In this document: piece after piece, positions 5,512-6,197 of the stretch
Layout: every line of letters begins with the position of its first letter
Position numbering within the stretch: the first letter of the stretch is position 1
DNA from: Desulfobacterales bacterium
GTDB lineage: Bacteria; Desulfobacterota; Desulfobacteria; Desulfobacterales; UBA5852
Direction: 5' to 3'
Assembly (NCBI GenBank): GCA_016735415.1
Contig: JAERRP010000637.1
Coordinates: 1-6,197, forward strand
DNA length: 6,197 bases
Notes under the pieces: generated by a model
Database searches by the model: none
Told to the model about the DNA's origin: nothing
The model's input: only the letters and a program-made list of their open reading frames with translations
Position numbers and translations under genes: made by a program

Positions 5512-6197
5512 CTATCGATCCGCGACGGGTCGCTTCAGAAAGTTGAACGAGCGCTTGCGCTGGAGCGGTGTTTCGGTTGGTTTAACCACCCGGAAACCGA
5601 CCCGGGGGCTGCGACGTGTGGGGGCACTCAGGCTGCGGATGGCACAACGGCAGTACCAGGTTTCGGATCCCCAGTCCCCGCCCCGCAGGGCCCGGGCCAC
5701 CCCTTTGGGGGGGCCTTGGGGATTTGTGGCGGGACTGCGGGCATAGTAATTCCGATCGAACCAGTCGGCGCACCATTCGTGGACATTGCCGTGCATGTCG
5801 TATAGCTTCCAGTCGTTGGGGGCCAGAGCGCCGACGGAGTGAGTCGTCCTGCCGCTGTTTTTCTGGTGCCAGGCGTATTCCGCCAGCTTGACCGCCTGCG
5901 GCCCGAAGCAGTAGGTGCTCTCGGATCCAGCCCGGGCGGCGTATTCCCACTCGGCCTCGGTCGGCAGGCGGTAGCTCGGATTGTCTTCGCGCTGGTTCAG
6001 TCTGGCAAAAAATTCAGCGGTGTCCTCGTGCGATACCGTTTCAACCGGGCGATCGTCGCCGGCAAACTGACTCGGGTTGAAACCCATGATGGTCTGCCAC
6101 TGGGACTGGGTTACGGGGAATTGGCCGATGTAAAAAGGCTTTGCGAAGGCCACCGCGTGCCGGGGCAGCTCGTTTTCATCGGCCTGTTCGGCATCCC
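5512..6197 (-). CDS. FGE-sulfatase (SUMF1-like) domain protein, N-terminus outside window
   Basis: The frame is open from the right edge (first full codon 6195-6193) to TAG 5514-5512, giving 227 residues. It begins DAEQADENELPRHAVAFAKP FYIG. A GTG at 6153 exists, but the homologous ELPRHAV segment lies upstream, so it is not the start. In order come FPVTQSQW, NPSQFAGDDRPVETVS, YRLPTEAEWEYAARAG, YDMHGNVHEWCADW, ALRGGDWGSETWYCRCAIRS and VGFRVV, all hallmarks of the formylglycine-generating-enzyme fold. True FGE turns a sulfatase cysteine into formylglycine using two cysteines about five residues apart near RGG(S/D). Here only a CRC pair is visible there, so I expect another SUMF1-like role or an unknown substrate rather than confirmed sulfatase maturation. 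A basic tail of about 20 residues follows the domain. No sulfatase gene is in the window. The gene converges on the GGDEF gene across a 193-base spacer. Confidence 0.88.
   Translation of the reverse strand, partial: DAEQADENELPRHAVAFAKPFYIGQFPVTQSQWQTIMGFNPSQFAGDDRPVETVSHEDTAEFFARLNQREDNPSYRLPTEAEWEYAARAGSESTYCFGPQAVKLAEYAWHQKNSGRTTHSVGALAPNDWKLYDMHGNVHEWCADWFDRNYYARSPATNPQGPPKGVARALRGGDWGSETWYCRCAIRSLSAPTRRSPRVGFRVVKPTETPLQRKRSFNFLKRPVADR

Noticed and set aside
5431..5805. Plus-strand frame overlapping the FGE-like gene
   Set aside because: It lies antisense to conserved FGE domain codons and has no ribosome binding site or known domain.

Overview
This is a GC-rich stretch of bacterial chromosome. 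The mix of a large PlsB-type acyltransferase, a small AsmA-like membrane protein, a MATE exporter remnant, a long plant/chlamydia-type FabI and a formylglycine-generating-enzyme (FGE)-like protein fits a deltaproteobacterial (Desulfobacterota, Desulfosarcina-like) genome. That placement is inferred from gene character only; no marker gene is present.

Layout. From the left edge to 2333 (+) runs one long PlsB-type glycerol-3-phosphate acyltransferase reading frame. It is split by an in-frame TGA at 270-272, and its 5' end lies outside the window. Next come two damaged genes: an AsmA-like membrane protein (2413-2850, one frameshift plus a large internal loss) and a MATE-family exporter (2864-3236, N- and C-terminal ends joined out of frame with the middle gone). 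An intact enoyl-ACP reductase, fabI, follows (3355-4254) with a strong ribosome binding site and a hairpin-bearing leader. Between 4255 and 4470 lie a hairpin-rich, possibly repeated segment and the last roughly 28 codons of a lost gene. The stop of that remnant overlaps the GTG start of a four-helix membrane GGDEF protein (4470-5318) whose first metal-binding aspartate is replaced. A 193-base spacer separates it from a convergent FGE-sulfatase (SUMF1-like) domain gene on the minus strand, which runs off the right edge.

How the genes relate. PlsB (first acylation of glycerol-3-phosphate) and FabI (last step of fatty acid elongation) both belong to membrane lipid synthesis. The remaining genes look like unrelated neighbours.

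The main message is gene decay. One nonsense codon, one frameshift, two large internal deletions and one 5'-truncated remnant lie within about 4.5 kb, while fabI is fully preserved. Genome erosion, for example in a host-restricted lineage, or poor assembly quality could both explain this. I see no CRISPR array, tRNA, rRNA, transposase, phage gene or recognisable defence system, and no convincing new biological system.
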